This document shows positions 1 to 9,525 of a DNA stretch of 64,000 nucleotides, piece after piece. The first letter of the stretch is position 1. Each line of letters opens with the position of its first letter. Below the pieces are notes generated by a model that saw only the letters and a program-made list of their open reading frames with translations, was not told where the DNA came from and searched no databases. The translations under genes were made by a program, and so were the position numbers. The stretch spans positions 334,345 to 398,344 of the forward strand of contig NZ_FMAO01000001.1 of the NCBI RefSeq assembly GCF_900094835.1, given 5' to 3'. Origin of the DNA: Weissella bombi. GTDB taxonomy: Bacteria > Bacillota > Bacilli > Lactobacillales > Lactobacillaceae.

Positions 1-1238
1 TACGTTAATCCATCGGTTGTATAGAATTTTTGAATCCCCATATCTTTATAGGCATCACGGCGATTGTAAAACATACCAGCATACGGATGTAATACCTCTC
101 GCTGATCAAATAAGCTTGGTAAGATTGGGTTCTTGTGCGCAAATGGTACAACTTGGGTATATGGTACCGCCATTTCTGGTGCAAAAGTTGCCAAAGGCAA
201 TCCAGCAATTGTCATATACTCAATGTTGGCTGTCCCGCCTCCATAGCCTGATGATAGCATTTTACCTGAAATCGTTGCTTTATCTTTAATAGCATTAATG
301 TTTTTATAGACATCCGGACCCTTATATGACAAATTTGGTACATCATCAGGATTAGTTAACGATTCACTCAAAATAGAAATAACCGTTTGACCCTTTAAAT
401 TATCCTGTCTAGTTTCATTTAGCTTATCTGCATATTGCGTATACTTTTTTTGTAAATGCGCCATCTCCTTAGCAGAATAACCATCAGGCTCGCGCATGAT
501 AACACTGGAAATATTTGATACAAATGTCATAATTGGTCCATTGACCATTGCATCATCAACACCAATTTTATTTCGCCATTGATAACCAAAATGATTTAGA
601 ATCGCTCTATTTTGGTCAGCATTCACCACAAATGGTGTTGCCAACATCAAAAAGGTAACAAGCAACACAACCAAACGACTGCCTGCCTGTTTAAACATCA
701 TGCTTTGCACTGATTCAGAAAATTTTCCCACTTTTTTACGGCGAATATACAATTCTAAAGCAACTGCAAGAATGAGTAACACAACAATACCCACAACAGC
801 TGTCACTAAGAGGTCTTTGTCAACCATTTTAGTCAACCCACTCACAGCCGTTACTTCTGACATATCACTAAAAATAATAGGCTCATTACGTGTCTTCATC
901 TTCATATATTCAGCTACAACAGCTACGATTGCCAATAATGAATATATTGCAATACCTACAAACAGATGATTAACTAAGACCACTATAAAGATAAATAGCG
1001 TTAAGCAGGCAAGTATTGAATACAGTACTTGCGAACGCATCATATACTGACGTACAAAGTCTAACGCAACTGGTATATCAGTCGATTGATAATTTAATCG
1101 TCCCCACACTTGAAAATGCATAGAAAACTGCAACCAAAAAACCGTCACGATACTTAAAACTAAACCGATAATCAGCAATTTCATCCAGCCATTAAAAGAA
1201 GGACCATTAAATTCAGATTTTTTAAAAATTTTCTTCAT
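1..1238 (-). CDS. LTA-synthase-like phosphoglycerol transferase, partial (C-terminus outside window)
   Basis: An open frame starts at ATG 1238 and runs off the window start without a stop (about 412 residues). It aligns along its whole length with the complete paralogues at 4345-6318 and 7527-9509. It has the same N-terminal five-helix membrane part, the motif EYMKMKTRNEPIIFSDMSE after the membrane region, the catalytic segment SSGYGGGTANIEYMT, and FYTTDG at the truncated end. By family knowledge (LtaS/MdoB sulfatase fold), the Thr of GGGT is the nucleophile that transfers glycerol phosphate from phosphatidylglycerol outside the membrane. About 240 C-terminal residues, including the expected GDH metal motif, lie outside the window. 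The start codon follows directly on the stop of the upstream acyltransferase-like gene, so the two are co-transcribed. Whether the product is lipoteichoic acid or another glycerol-phosphate polymer cannot be told. Confidence 0.9.
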   Translation of the reverse strand, partial: MKKIFKKSEFNGPSFNGWMKLLIIGLVLSIVTVFWLQFSMHFQVWGRLNYQSTDIPVALDFVRQYMMRSQVLYSILACLTLFIFIVVLVNHLFVGIAIYSLLAIVAVVAEYMKMKTRNEPIIFSDMSEVTAVSGLTKMVDKDLLVTAVVGIVVLLILAVALELYIRRKKVGKFSESVQSMMFKQAGSRLVVLLVTFLMLATPFVVNADQNRAILNHFGYQWRNKIGVDDAMVNGPIMTFVSNISSVIMREPDGYSAKEMAHLQKKYTQYADKLNETRQDNLKGQTVISILSESLTNPDDVPNLSYKGPDVYKNINAIKDKATISGKMLSSGYGGGTANIEYMTIAGLPLATFAPEMAVPYTQVVPFAHKNPILPSLFDQREVLHPYAGMFYNRRDAYKDMGIQKFYTTDGLT

Positions 1239-2258
1239 TTAATTCGTCCCCTTCTTTTCCCAATAACTGACACCTTTAATAACTATCCATTTAATAATGA
1301 TAATAATAAATAACACAGCTAAAGACGCAATTACAAAATCAAGCCATTCAATTGCAATCAAATTATTCAGATAATGTTTTATTGGTACTATCATTGTTAT
1401 ATAACCTAGAACTACAAAATCAACGTACCAATATTTTCCTAATTTAATTAGCCAATCTGAAAAGCGAGATAACCGTTTGTTAATGTACCAAACAATTGAT
1501 AACATCGCTTCGAGCATAATCATAGCCGCAACTGTGCCTATAATCCAATGATTAATCAATGCTACCGTTAGCTCATATGATCCATTGTGTGCCATCACCC
1601 AACTAATAATAGCACCAGCCAAAACAGTTGCTCGTGCTGGTTGCCACGCTTTTTCCTCATCATTAAAATAGTAACCTAGCAACATGAACGGTTGTGCTAC
1701 CAACCCCGATGTAAATGACCATGGTAATTGCACTATACTTGATAGATAAAAGCCACCATACGTGAGTAATGCAACAAATACAATTTGGAGAAACAATGGT
1801 TTAATTTTAATTACTAAAGTTGTAATAATTGTGCCCCAAAATAAAGCCAACAAAATCCAACTTAACCCAATACCTGTTTCAAATTGCCAAAGTAATGTTG
1901 CGCCTGGCCAACCATTACCGTACAGCATTGCTTTTACACCCACTCGAATTGCTTGAAATGGTTGCATAAACAGTGATGTTAACCCAAACTTCTGTATGAT
2001 CTTACTACTACCAATTAAAAGAATACTAATTAAAAAATACGGTACTAAATACCTTAATATCGATTGCTTAATTATCTGCATAAATTTTTGATTAATCTTA
2101 ATTGCATATCCTGCAATAAAAAACACAGCTGGCCAAGTAATCCAGGTTAGAAAACGATACCAGACCATATTTTGTTCTTTATCAATCATTTGCATCATAA
2201 TCAACAGTATAATTACAAATCCCGTTAAAACATTAACAGTTTTTCTTCTGCTATCCAT
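1239..2258 (-). CDS. Acyltransferase-3-like integral membrane protein (pair 1)
   Basis: About 339 residues with roughly ten membrane helices. ATG 2258 is preferred over the GTG at 2273 because a GGGTGG ribosome site precedes it. The helix arrangement and the segments FLTWITWPAVFFIAGYAI and SWILLALFW recall acyltransferase family 3 (OatA-like membrane acyl/acetyl transferases). The first-helix His found in active members is replaced by Gln (LLIMMQMI). Segments shared with its two paralogues in this window are YGNGWP, VQLPWS and AQPF. The stop codon abuts the start of the LtaS-like gene at 1238. Gene pairing suggests it helps modify or export the same glycerol-phosphate polymer; acyl transfer is inferred only from fold and is uncertain given the missing His. 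Confidence 0.75.
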   Translation of the reverse strand: MDSRRKTVNVLTGFVIILLIMMQMIDKEQNMVWYRFLTWITWPAVFFIAGYAIKINQKFMQIIKQSILRYLVPYFLISILLIGSSKIIQKFGLTSLFMQPFQAIRVGVKAMLYGNGWPGATLLWQFETGIGLSWILLALFWGTIITTLVIKIKPLFLQIVFVALLTYGGFYLSSIVQLPWSFTSGLVAQPFMLLGYYFNDEEKAWQPARATVLAGAIISWVMAHNGSYELTVALINHWIIGTVAAMIMLEAMLSIVWYINKRLSRFSDWLIKLGKYWYVDFVVLGYITMIVPIKHYLNNLIAIEWLDFVIASLAVLFIIIIIKWIVIKGVSYWEKKGTN

Positions 2259-2410
2259 TATTTCTGATTCCACCCAATCTTACAAAATAAAAATGTTAAT
2301 TATGTATTATTAAATCAATTTTTTTGAAAAAACATACTTATTATATTACCATTTTTAATTAATAAAACACAAACTAACGCCTCTACAATGCTTTCATATC
2401 AAGCCATAAC

Positions 2411-2444
2411 AAAAAGGTACTAAATCAAAATGATTCAGTACCTT
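2411..2444 (-). terminator. Rho-independent terminator after the GT-C-like gene
   Basis: A 14-bp stem (2414-2427 with 2431-2444, one G-U type pair) with a three-base loop, followed on the minus strand by a T run. It sits 16 bases past the stop at 2460, so it separates this gene from pair 1. Confidence 0.8.
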
Positions 2445-2459
2445 ACAACGCTTACACGT

Positions 2460-4199
2460 TTATATATTTTGTTTATTCTTATTTCTAAATGCAATAACCA
2501 ACAAAAATACTGCCGTTACTAAGCTAATTGTCCAAGCAATATATGTTGTTAATGGAGTTTTTGCTTTAACAATAAGTTTGTTAACATCTGCATTTTTCGT
2601 TTTAATAGCCAATTGCTTATTTTTATTTATCGTATAGCTATAATGGCGATGTTGGTTATCCATTATTTCATACTTAACACTCTTATAACCTACCATAGGT
2701 AAGATTGTATTTTCCCGATTAACTAAGTTAGCTGTATAAATTACCCCATTACTAATAGGTTTAACGGTTGTCTTAATTAGTTTTCCACTTTGAATAACTT
2801 TCTTTTCTTGCAAAGCCTTATTAAATTGAAAATTAGCAGGCATATAATCAAACGCCCCATATGTCGTCCAATAGCCCATAATATTTTGAAAATCATCATT
2901 TTTAATTTTAAAATTAGCAATCGGTGTATAACTAACTGGTCTTTTAGACGTAGGTTTATAATCCGTGCGTACAGCCAATGCGTTAACGGGATCTAAAAAG
3001 CCAAATTTCAAACTAAACAACGTAACGAAAACAGATAACAAAGTTAACCCTGCATATAAAATATGTCGTAATCGATTAGACTTAAAGACATTACGAATCA
3101 TAAAAATTGACGTTAAACTCAACAAAAAGATGGCAATAATAAATACACGATGTGGAAATTGAATAACCCCTAAAGGCGTTGCATACAAATATTTCCAAAT
3201 ATAACTCATACCACTAAAAATAATCACAATTGATACAACTGTTGCATATTTAGTAAAACGATCTTGTTTCCACCAAGTAAATATAACACCAAATATTGCT
3301 AAAAATGCCACAATACCAATACTATTTGTTTTAAAGATAACGTCTGATTTAAATGAAAAAGCCGTCTGAAATAATTCATGAATATCTGGTGCTGACCAAA
3401 GTGTTAACGTAGTTGCACCAGGAGTTGCTAACTTATTACCTAACATAGCAATAACAAATGGCATTAAAAATACCATCGATAATAATATTGTAATAATAGC
3501 TGCGACAAACAAGTTAAACAGGACGTTTAATCTATTTTTTCTGAAAATCAACAAAAAAGCTGTAAATATCGCCGTATAGCCCGTTACAATTACAAAAGAC
3601 AACATATGTGACAAAATGATTAGCGTAAATCCAACTACTAATAATAGAATGGTTTTTTTATCTAACCCCACAACATTATCTTTTGTGCTTTTAGCTAATC
3701 TAATCAAAGCTAAAACTACAAGCGGCATAAACGACATCGCCCATACTTCTCCAAACAGCCATTGTTGAATTATTTGAGAAATAATTGGCGTTGTTACAGT
3801 GTAAATAAAAGCAGCAACGGTACTTTCTAGTGACGATAACGATAGTTCTTTCCCTACCCATTTTGCAACACTAAATTGCACCATTAACTGTAACCACATT
3901 AAGACATACATTCCTGCCACAGGTGGAAAAATAAACTGTAAAATAGCCCCCACATATACTGGTAAAGATGGATACATAGTTGGTACCAAACTACCAATTT
4001 GATTTGACGAAAATGTTGAAATAACAGGTATTAAGTTACCATCCTTTAGATGGTTATAGTATTCAAATATTCGGTTAGCATGAAACTGCAGATCTGCGCC
4101 TGAATATAGAAAGCCAAAACGCCCGACATATGCTAACATCATCGCAAAAAATAAACCTGGTATTAAATAATAAAACCATTTTTTACTTGCATTAATCAC
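2460..4199 (-). CDS. Polytopic membrane protein, GT-C/YfhO-like (PTPS-related) family
   Basis: A 579-residue protein with about 11-12 predicted helices, then a C-terminal extracytoplasmic region (about residues 410-545) and a final anchoring helix. The first external loop carries an acidic motif GADLQFHANRIFEYY near residue 36. This is the position of the catalytic or metal-binding Asp in GT-C lipid-linked sugar transferases and in the large 'PTPS-related' membrane protein family of lactobacilli. By that family it probably moves a sugar from a polyprenyl-phosphate donor onto a surface polymer. It is flanked by its own terminator and stands between two acyltransferase/LtaS-like pairs, fitting a role in decorating the same polymer. 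The substrate is unknown. Confidence 0.7.
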   Translation of the reverse strand: MINASKKWFYYLIPGLFFAMMLAYVGRFGFLYSGADLQFHANRIFEYYNHLKDGNLIPVISTFSSNQIGSLVPTMYPSLPVYVGAILQFIFPPVAGMYVLMWLQLMVQFSVAKWVGKELSLSSLESTVAAFIYTVTTPIISQIIQQWLFGEVWAMSFMPLVVLALIRLAKSTKDNVVGLDKKTILLLVVGFTLIILSHMLSFVIVTGYTAIFTAFLLIFRKNRLNVLFNLFVAAIITILLSMVFLMPFVIAMLGNKLATPGATTLTLWSAPDIHELFQTAFSFKSDVIFKTNSIGIVAFLAIFGVIFTWWKQDRFTKYATVVSIVIIFSGMSYIWKYLYATPLGVIQFPHRVFIIAIFLLSLTSIFMIRNVFKSNRLRHILYAGLTLLSVFVTLFSLKFGFLDPVNALAVRTDYKPTSKRPVSYTPIANFKIKNDDFQNIMGYWTTYGAFDYMPANFQFNKALQEKKVIQSGKLIKTTVKPISNGVIYTANLVNRENTILPMVGYKSVKYEIMDNQHRHYSYTINKNKQLAIKTKNADVNKLIVKAKTPLTTYIAWTISLVTAVFLLVIAFRNKNKQNI

Positions 4200-4304
4200 C
4201 GTGTTTACTCCTTTAAAAAATTATCACTCTATTCAAAATAATAAGTGCCTTTTTATAGCACTTTTGCTATTATATCATGAAAAATAAATCCTTCCGCTAC
4301 CTAA

Positions 4305-4339
4305 AAGGACCGGGGTACTAAGATGTTACCCCGGTCCTT
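4305..4339 (-). terminator. Rho-independent terminator after LtaS-like copy 2
   Basis: A 13-bp GC-rich perfect stem (4305-4317 with 4327-4339), five bases past the stop of the LtaS-like gene at 4345. It is the strongest hairpin in this part of the window. Confidence 0.8.
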
Positions 4340-4344
4340 GTTAT

Positions 4345-6318
4345 TTATTGCTTGGTAAAACTATCTTTTAAATAATGTTTACCAGAACTTAAATCATACT
4401 GCACTAATTTCAAATCATGCAATAACGTCTTTTGTTTCTTAGTTAAATCTTTTGTTGATAACTGATGTCCATCGTTGTCGACAAAGCGACCGCGTTGATA
4501 ATTTGCAAACGCTGGTAACTCATTCACAATTTTAGTTTGCAAAGCAAACAACGGTGACACCTTACTATTAGTTGCCTGCAAAGCTAATGCTGGGAAATCA
4601 CTTGGCGAAGCATAAGCGCGTTCATGTTGATTCAAAGTCTGCTTGCTTTGTTCACGAGCAGCCTTATTTTGATAAATAAAGTAATCTGTTTCATGTGACC
4701 GTTCCTTTTGTTTATTTGGATCAACAAAAGTAAAGACGCCTGGCCAATGATCACCATAAAAAATCATCGTAACTGGACGCTGCATCTTATCCAATTCAGC
4801 AATCAATTTTTTCGTTGCAACATCGGTATAGTGAACACCCGTAATATATGTTTCAACTTGCTTTTGCGCCGTATCCGATAATGTCGGTGATGTCACCTTA
4901 TATTTACTATTACCATACTCACCAGGTTCATATGGCATATGATTTTGCATTGTCATTAATTGTAAAAATTGTGAATTCTTATTTGATGACTTAGCAATTT
5001 TCTTTAACAAGTAACGATATGAATTTTTATCAGCTGTATAACCTGACTTACCTAGGGTACCTGCATATGAAGATGGATACTTATATGTCTGACCATCAGT
5101 TGTATAGAATTTTTGAATTGCCATCTTCTTATATGCATCACATCGATTATAAAATGTACCAACATATGGATGAATAACTTCACGCTTATCAAATAAGCCG
5201 GGTAATGTTGGCACTTTGTCAGCAAAAGGTACCAATTGCGTATAAGGTACCACCATTTCTGGTGCATACGTATTAAGTGGGAACCCTGCTAAAGTCATAT
5301 ATTCAATATTAGCTGTCCCACCACCGTAACCGGATGACAACATTGTTCCAGACATAACAGCATTCTTTTTTAGTTGATTAATATTTTTATAAACGTCTGT
5401 ACCAGTATACTTTAAGTTTTTAACCTTATTAGGATTTGTTAGTGATTCACTCAAAAGTGTAATAACCGTTTGACCTGATAAATTATTAGTTCGTGTTTTA
5501 TTAAGATCAGCCGCATATTTTTCATACTTTTGATCCAGCTTAGCCATGCTTTTGGCTGAATAACCAGATGGTTCACGCATAATAACCGTTGCAATATTAG
5601 AAACAAAAGTCATTATCGGTCCATTTTCCATGGTGTCATCCCCAGTATTAACACTTTGCCATTTATAACCAAAATGCTCCAATAATGCACGATTATTATC
5701 AGCACTTGCTAAGAATGGTGTTCCCAGTAGCACAATGGATACACATAGTACCAACAAACGTTCCCCCATTTTTTGGAACATCATACCGTGTACTGATTCA
5801 GCAAACTTACTAGTCCGTTTTTTACTTATCCACGTTTCTAGACCAACAACTATAATGACTAACAGTAAAATAAATATAATTGCCCCAAAGAGCAATTTTT
5901 TATCAACCATTTGTGTTAAACCGCCAACCGCTGTGACCTCTGATAGATCACTATATAAGATTGGTTCATTACGTGCCTTCATCTTCATATATTCTGCAAC
6001 GAATGCGACAATCACCAACACCCAATAAGTGGCGATTCCAATGAACAGATGGTTAATTAATACGATAATAAAAATAAATAAGATTAAACCCACCAACACT
6101 GAAAAATATGCTTGCGGACGTTCCATGAATCGACATGCTGCTTGAAACGCCTGTCCAATATTAGTCGTTTGATCAAAACGACCCCATGTTTGGAAATACA
6201 TTGCAAACTGTAACAATACTGTTGTACAAATACTAAAAATTAAACCAATCAACAATAACTTCATCCAACCATTAAATGAAGGACCAGTTAATTTAAAATT
6301 TTGAAATTTCTTTTTCAT
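4345..6318 (-). CDS. LTA-synthase-like phosphoglycerol transferase (copy 2)
   Basis: 657 residues: about five membrane helices (residues 18-200) and an extracellular sulfatase-fold domain. Visible active-site residues are Glu291 in LLSESLTNP, Thr335 in SSGYGGGTANIEY and the Asp-His of FYGDHWPGVFTF. The Glu-to-Thr spacing of 44 matches the 45 I recall for S. aureus LtaS (E255/T300). Known family chemistry is transfer of sn-glycerol-1-phosphate from phosphatidylglycerol to a growing chain or to a sugar, on the outer face of the membrane. The start ATG directly follows the stop of the acyltransferase-like gene at 6319, making a two-gene unit closed by the terminator at 4305-4339. It is one of three paralogues here; division of labour between primer enzyme, polymerase and decorating enzyme is possible but not shown. 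Confidence 0.9.
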   Translation of the reverse strand: MKKKFQNFKLTGPSFNGWMKLLLIGLIFSICTTVLLQFAMYFQTWGRFDQTTNIGQAFQAACRFMERPQAYFSVLVGLILFIFIIVLINHLFIGIATYWVLVIVAFVAEYMKMKARNEPILYSDLSEVTAVGGLTQMVDKKLLFGAIIFILLLVIIVVGLETWISKKRTSKFAESVHGMMFQKMGERLLVLCVSIVLLGTPFLASADNNRALLEHFGYKWQSVNTGDDTMENGPIMTFVSNIATVIMREPSGYSAKSMAKLDQKYEKYAADLNKTRTNNLSGQTVITLLSESLTNPNKVKNLKYTGTDVYKNINQLKKNAVMSGTMLSSGYGGGTANIEYMTLAGFPLNTYAPEMVVPYTQLVPFADKVPTLPGLFDKREVIHPYVGTFYNRCDAYKKMAIQKFYTTDGQTYKYPSSYAGTLGKSGYTADKNSYRYLLKKIAKSSNKNSQFLQLMTMQNHMPYEPGEYGNSKYKVTSPTLSDTAQKQVETYITGVHYTDVATKKLIAELDKMQRPVTMIFYGDHWPGVFTFVDPNKQKERSHETDYFIYQNKAAREQSKQTLNQHERAYASPSDFPALALQATNSKVSPLFALQTKIVNELPAFANYQRGRFVDNDGHQLSTKDLTKKQKTLLHDLKLVQYDLSSGKHYLKDSFTKQ

Positions 6319-7347
6319 TTAACTTATCTCCTCATCTTCAAGCCAATTAAAATAATGTTGACCAATATAGCGAATGACAAACTTTCCTGCTAAAACAATG
6401 GCAAACGTAATTAAATAAATAATTATAAATGCACCATATGGTACTTTTATTAACTGTCCAACAGGAAGCATCAGGATAACAAAGGCTAGTATAGCAATAT
6501 TAACTGATTGTTTATCACCTAATTCAATAAACCAATCATAGAAACGATTAGACAACATTTTAGTCATATAACTAGCAATTAAAATTAACATAATTAATCC
6601 TAACATCGCAGTTACAGTACCTAAAAACCAATAACGCGTTGTTGCCAAAGTTAATTCAAAAGGACCACTACCAATCGCCATTACCCAAACGCTTAGCAGA
6701 CCCACAACAATTGTAACTGGCACACTAATATTGGTTATTGAAACCGTTTTAAAAGATTGTCCCAACAAGATGTATGGTTGCATAATTAATGCCGCATCTA
6801 ATGACCAAGGTAATTGTACTTTTGTACCTAAATAAAATCCTAATACCATCAAAGCCAAACTAATAACGATTTTAACGGATCGTATCCGAATCTTATTTAT
6901 CACTAATTGAATGCCAACACCAAAAAACAATGCCAGCAAAACCCAAAGCAAACCAATACCAAAATCACGATGGCCTATCAAAGTACCAGTTGGCCAACCA
7001 TTGCCATACAGCATCGTCACTAAACCAGTTTTCATTGATGGAAAAGGTGTGTTTATCCAACCATTTAAACGCAAAACTTGCGTTATCTTATTAACAACGA
7101 TAATTAGTACCCCTGTTACGATATATGGTAATAAATAACATCTTACAATGTGTCGTACATTTGCTTTAATACCCTTTTCACTTATATAATAACCAGCAAT
7201 AAAAAATAACGCTGGCCACGTTAACCAAGTTAAAAAATTATAAATTGCCGGATGATCTGGAATCGTAATCATTTGCATTAACAATAACATGATTATAACA
7301 ATACTGGCTAAGATCTTAACAATCCTATTTTTTTCAAGTAATTGCAA
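6319..7347 (-). CDS. Acyltransferase-3-like integral membrane protein (pair 2)
   Basis: 342 residues, about ten helices, a paralogue of 1239-2258 and 9526-10515. It starts at TTG 7347 after a GGGGA ribosome site; no ATG fits better. It shares FLTWLTWPALFFIAGYYI, YGNGWPTGTL, GLLWVLLALFFG, VQLPWSLDAA and MQPYILLGQ. The first-helix sequence MLLLMQMI has Gln where active acyltransferase-3 proteins have His. It is joined without a gap to the LtaS-like gene at 6318. The function is inferred as membrane acyl (or other group) transfer linked to glycerol-phosphate polymer synthesis. Confidence 0.75.
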   Translation of the reverse strand: MQLLEKNRIVKILASIVIIMLLLMQMITIPDHPAIYNFLTWLTWPALFFIAGYYISEKGIKANVRHIVRCYLLPYIVTGVLIIVVNKITQVLRLNGWINTPFPSMKTGLVTMLYGNGWPTGTLIGHRDFGIGLLWVLLALFFGVGIQLVINKIRIRSVKIVISLALMVLGFYLGTKVQLPWSLDAALIMQPYILLGQSFKTVSITNISVPVTIVVGLLSVWVMAIGSGPFELTLATTRYWFLGTVTAMLGLIMLILIASYMTKMLSNRFYDWFIELGDKQSVNIAILAFVILMLPVGQLIKVPYGAFIIIYLITFAIVLAGKFVIRYIGQHYFNWLEDEEIS

Positions 7348-7379
7348 AATATTTCCCCTTTTAAATTTTACTAACTAAA

Positions 7380-7408
7380 AGGAGCTAGTTAAAAACATAC
7401 TAGCTCCT
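7380..7408 (-). terminator. Terminator downstream of pair 3
   Basis: A perfect 10-bp stem (7380-7389 with 7399-7408), then TTTTAG on the minus strand. It lies about 120 bases beyond the stop at 7527, in a 179-base gap that otherwise contains only the upstream region of pair 2. Confidence 0.65.
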
Positions 7409-7526
7409 CCGCCTTTTCATTTTACTTCAATCTTAAGTAGCTATGCTAATCAATAAAATTAACATATTTTCCTTTAATAACTCTTATATATTATCACTTT
7501 TCTTAATAATTTAAAAATTATCGCTT

Positions 7527-9509
7527 TTATTTCACAGGCTTAGTAAATTTTTGAGATAGGTAATGTTTACCATCGCTTAAATCATATTGTACTAACTTAA
7601 AATCTGCTAATAAACGTTTTTGCTTACTTGTTAACTGCTTAGTTTTAATAGTATTTCCTTGTTCATCAACAAATTTGCCACGTGTATAATTAGCAAAAGC
7701 TGGCAGTTGCTCACTAACTTGCGTCTGCAAAGCATAGAACGGTGAAATTTTCACATTCATTGCATCTAGCGCCAAAGCTGGGAAATCACTTGGGGATGCA
7801 TAAGGTCGACTAATATTACTTTGTGCCTGTCGTCTCTTTTTCGCAGCATCATTTTGGTAAATAAAATAATCCGTCTCATGTGCCTCTTCAGCTTGGTTTT
7901 GTGGATCAACAAAAGTAAAGATTCCTGGCCAATGATCACCATAAAATACTAAAGTAATTGGCCGCTTTGAATTATCAACATGCTTAATTAATTTTTCTAA
8001 TGCTAAGTCAGATTCGTGAACTCCTGCTAAATAGCTTTCAATCTGTGTCTTAGTACTTCCAGAAACCACTGGTTTGGTCATTTGATAATGATTATTAGGA
8101 TACTCACCTTGATAGTATGGCATATGATTTTGCATTGTCATTAATTGTACAAACTGCGACTTCTTATTATTTTGCTTAAGAATTTTATCTTCTAGGTAAC
8201 TAAATGCATTATCATCCTTTGGATATGCATCTTTGGAAGCACCACCCCTATATTTTTTAGGGTAAGTATCTTCTTTATTATCGGTTGTATAAAAATGATT
8301 AATACCCATTTTTTTATACGCTTCTTTACGATTATATAAACTACCCACAAATGGATGTAATACTTCTTTCTTATCAAACAACTGTGAAATATTAGGCACT
8401 GTATTAGCAAACGGTACTAACTGTACATAAGGTACCGTCATCTCCGGCGCATATGTTGCTAATGGAAATCCAGCTAAAGTCATATACTCAATATTTGCAG
8501 TTCCACCACCATATCCAGAAGACAACATTTTACCAGAAACCGTAGCTCGTTGTTTAACTTCTTCTAGATGCTGAGAAACATTAGCCCCTTTATAATGAAA
8601 TCCTTTAATATCGTTAGGATTTGCTAAGGACTCACTTAAAATATAAGCAATCGTTTGTCCAGATGTAGAACCGTGACGGGTTTCATTAATATTCTTTGCT
8701 GAATTATCATATTCCTTTTCAATCCGTCGCATTTCTTTTGACGAATAGTTAGCTGGTTCGCGCATAATAACCGTTGAAACATTTGACATAAACGTTGCAA
8801 TTGGTCCATTCCAAAGCGAATCGTCCCCTGAACTGTAAACAACGCGTTGATAACCAAATTTTTGTAACCAAGCTTGATTATGATCCGCATTAACTACAAA
8901 TGAGACTGACAACGATGAAAACGTAATAATAATCATAATTAAACGAAACAAATTATTTTTAAACTTTAATTGACTGAAGAAATAGTTTAGTCTACCTAGT
9001 TTTTGTTTATGCGTTAAATACTCCAATATTAAAGCAAGAATAACTACGATTAGCCCTAAACCAATTGCTCCAGTTAGTAGGCTACGATCAACCATACCTG
9101 TTAAACCACCAACTGCAGTAGCTTCGGACATATCACTAAACATAATCGGTTCATTTCGTGCTTTAACTTTCATATACTCTGCAACAAAAACAACAATCGC
9201 TGTTATCAAATAAATTGCTATCGTTATAAAAAAACGATTTAAAATTGCATAAATTAAAACAAAAAATGCAAAACAAACAAATACAGAATACCAAGCACGT
9301 GGTGCCAACATAAATTTAAGTGATTCACTTAAGGCTTTCATAAAGTCTGTTGTCTGATTATAACGACCCCAGTCCTGAAAAAACATTGCTACTTGTAACA
9401 TAATTGTTGTCGCAATCGCTAAAAGTAATCCCGTTAGCGTCACACGCATCATGCCAATATAGTTCAAAGGTTTCATTAGTGATTTTCTTTTTTTGTTAAT
9501 TCCAGTCAT
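7527..9509 (-). CDS. LTA-synthase-like phosphoglycerol transferase (copy 3)
   Basis: 660 residues with the same plan as copy 2: N-terminal membrane helices, the linker motif EYMKVKARNEPIMFSDMSE, metal-site Glu in YILSESLANP, nucleophile Thr in SSGYGGGTANIEYMT, and FYGDHWPGIFTF. The start ATG 9509 has an AGGGG ribosome site. It lies 16 bases after the acyltransferase-like gene ending at 9526 and is the second gene of that unit. All active-site residues needed for phosphoglycerol transfer are present. It differs from copy 2 mainly in the linker between membrane and catalytic parts (residues 165-200), so the copies are old rather than recent duplicates. Confidence 0.9.
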   Translation of the reverse strand: MTGINKKRKSLMKPLNYIGMMRVTLTGLLLAIATTIMLQVAMFFQDWGRYNQTTDFMKALSESLKFMLAPRAWYSVFVCFAFFVLIYAILNRFFITIAIYLITAIVVFVAEYMKVKARNEPIMFSDMSEATAVGGLTGMVDRSLLTGAIGLGLIVVILALILEYLTHKQKLGRLNYFFSQLKFKNNLFRLIMIIITFSSLSVSFVVNADHNQAWLQKFGYQRVVYSSGDDSLWNGPIATFMSNVSTVIMREPANYSSKEMRRIEKEYDNSAKNINETRHGSTSGQTIAYILSESLANPNDIKGFHYKGANVSQHLEEVKQRATVSGKMLSSGYGGGTANIEYMTLAGFPLATYAPEMTVPYVQLVPFANTVPNISQLFDKKEVLHPFVGSLYNRKEAYKKMGINHFYTTDNKEDTYPKKYRGGASKDAYPKDDNAFSYLEDKILKQNNKKSQFVQLMTMQNHMPYYQGEYPNNHYQMTKPVVSGSTKTQIESYLAGVHESDLALEKLIKHVDNSKRPITLVFYGDHWPGIFTFVDPQNQAEEAHETDYFIYQNDAAKKRRQAQSNISRPYASPSDFPALALDAMNVKISPFYALQTQVSEQLPAFANYTRGKFVDEQGNTIKTKQLTSKQKRLLADFKLVQYDLSDGKHYLSQKFTKPVK

Positions 9510-9525
9510 TTTTAACCCCTGTTTG

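Noticed and set aside
1..208. Short complete frames at the window start (5-208 minus, 17-289 plus)
   Set aside because: Both are shadows of the truncated LtaS-like gene, which is open through the edge and matches its paralogues.
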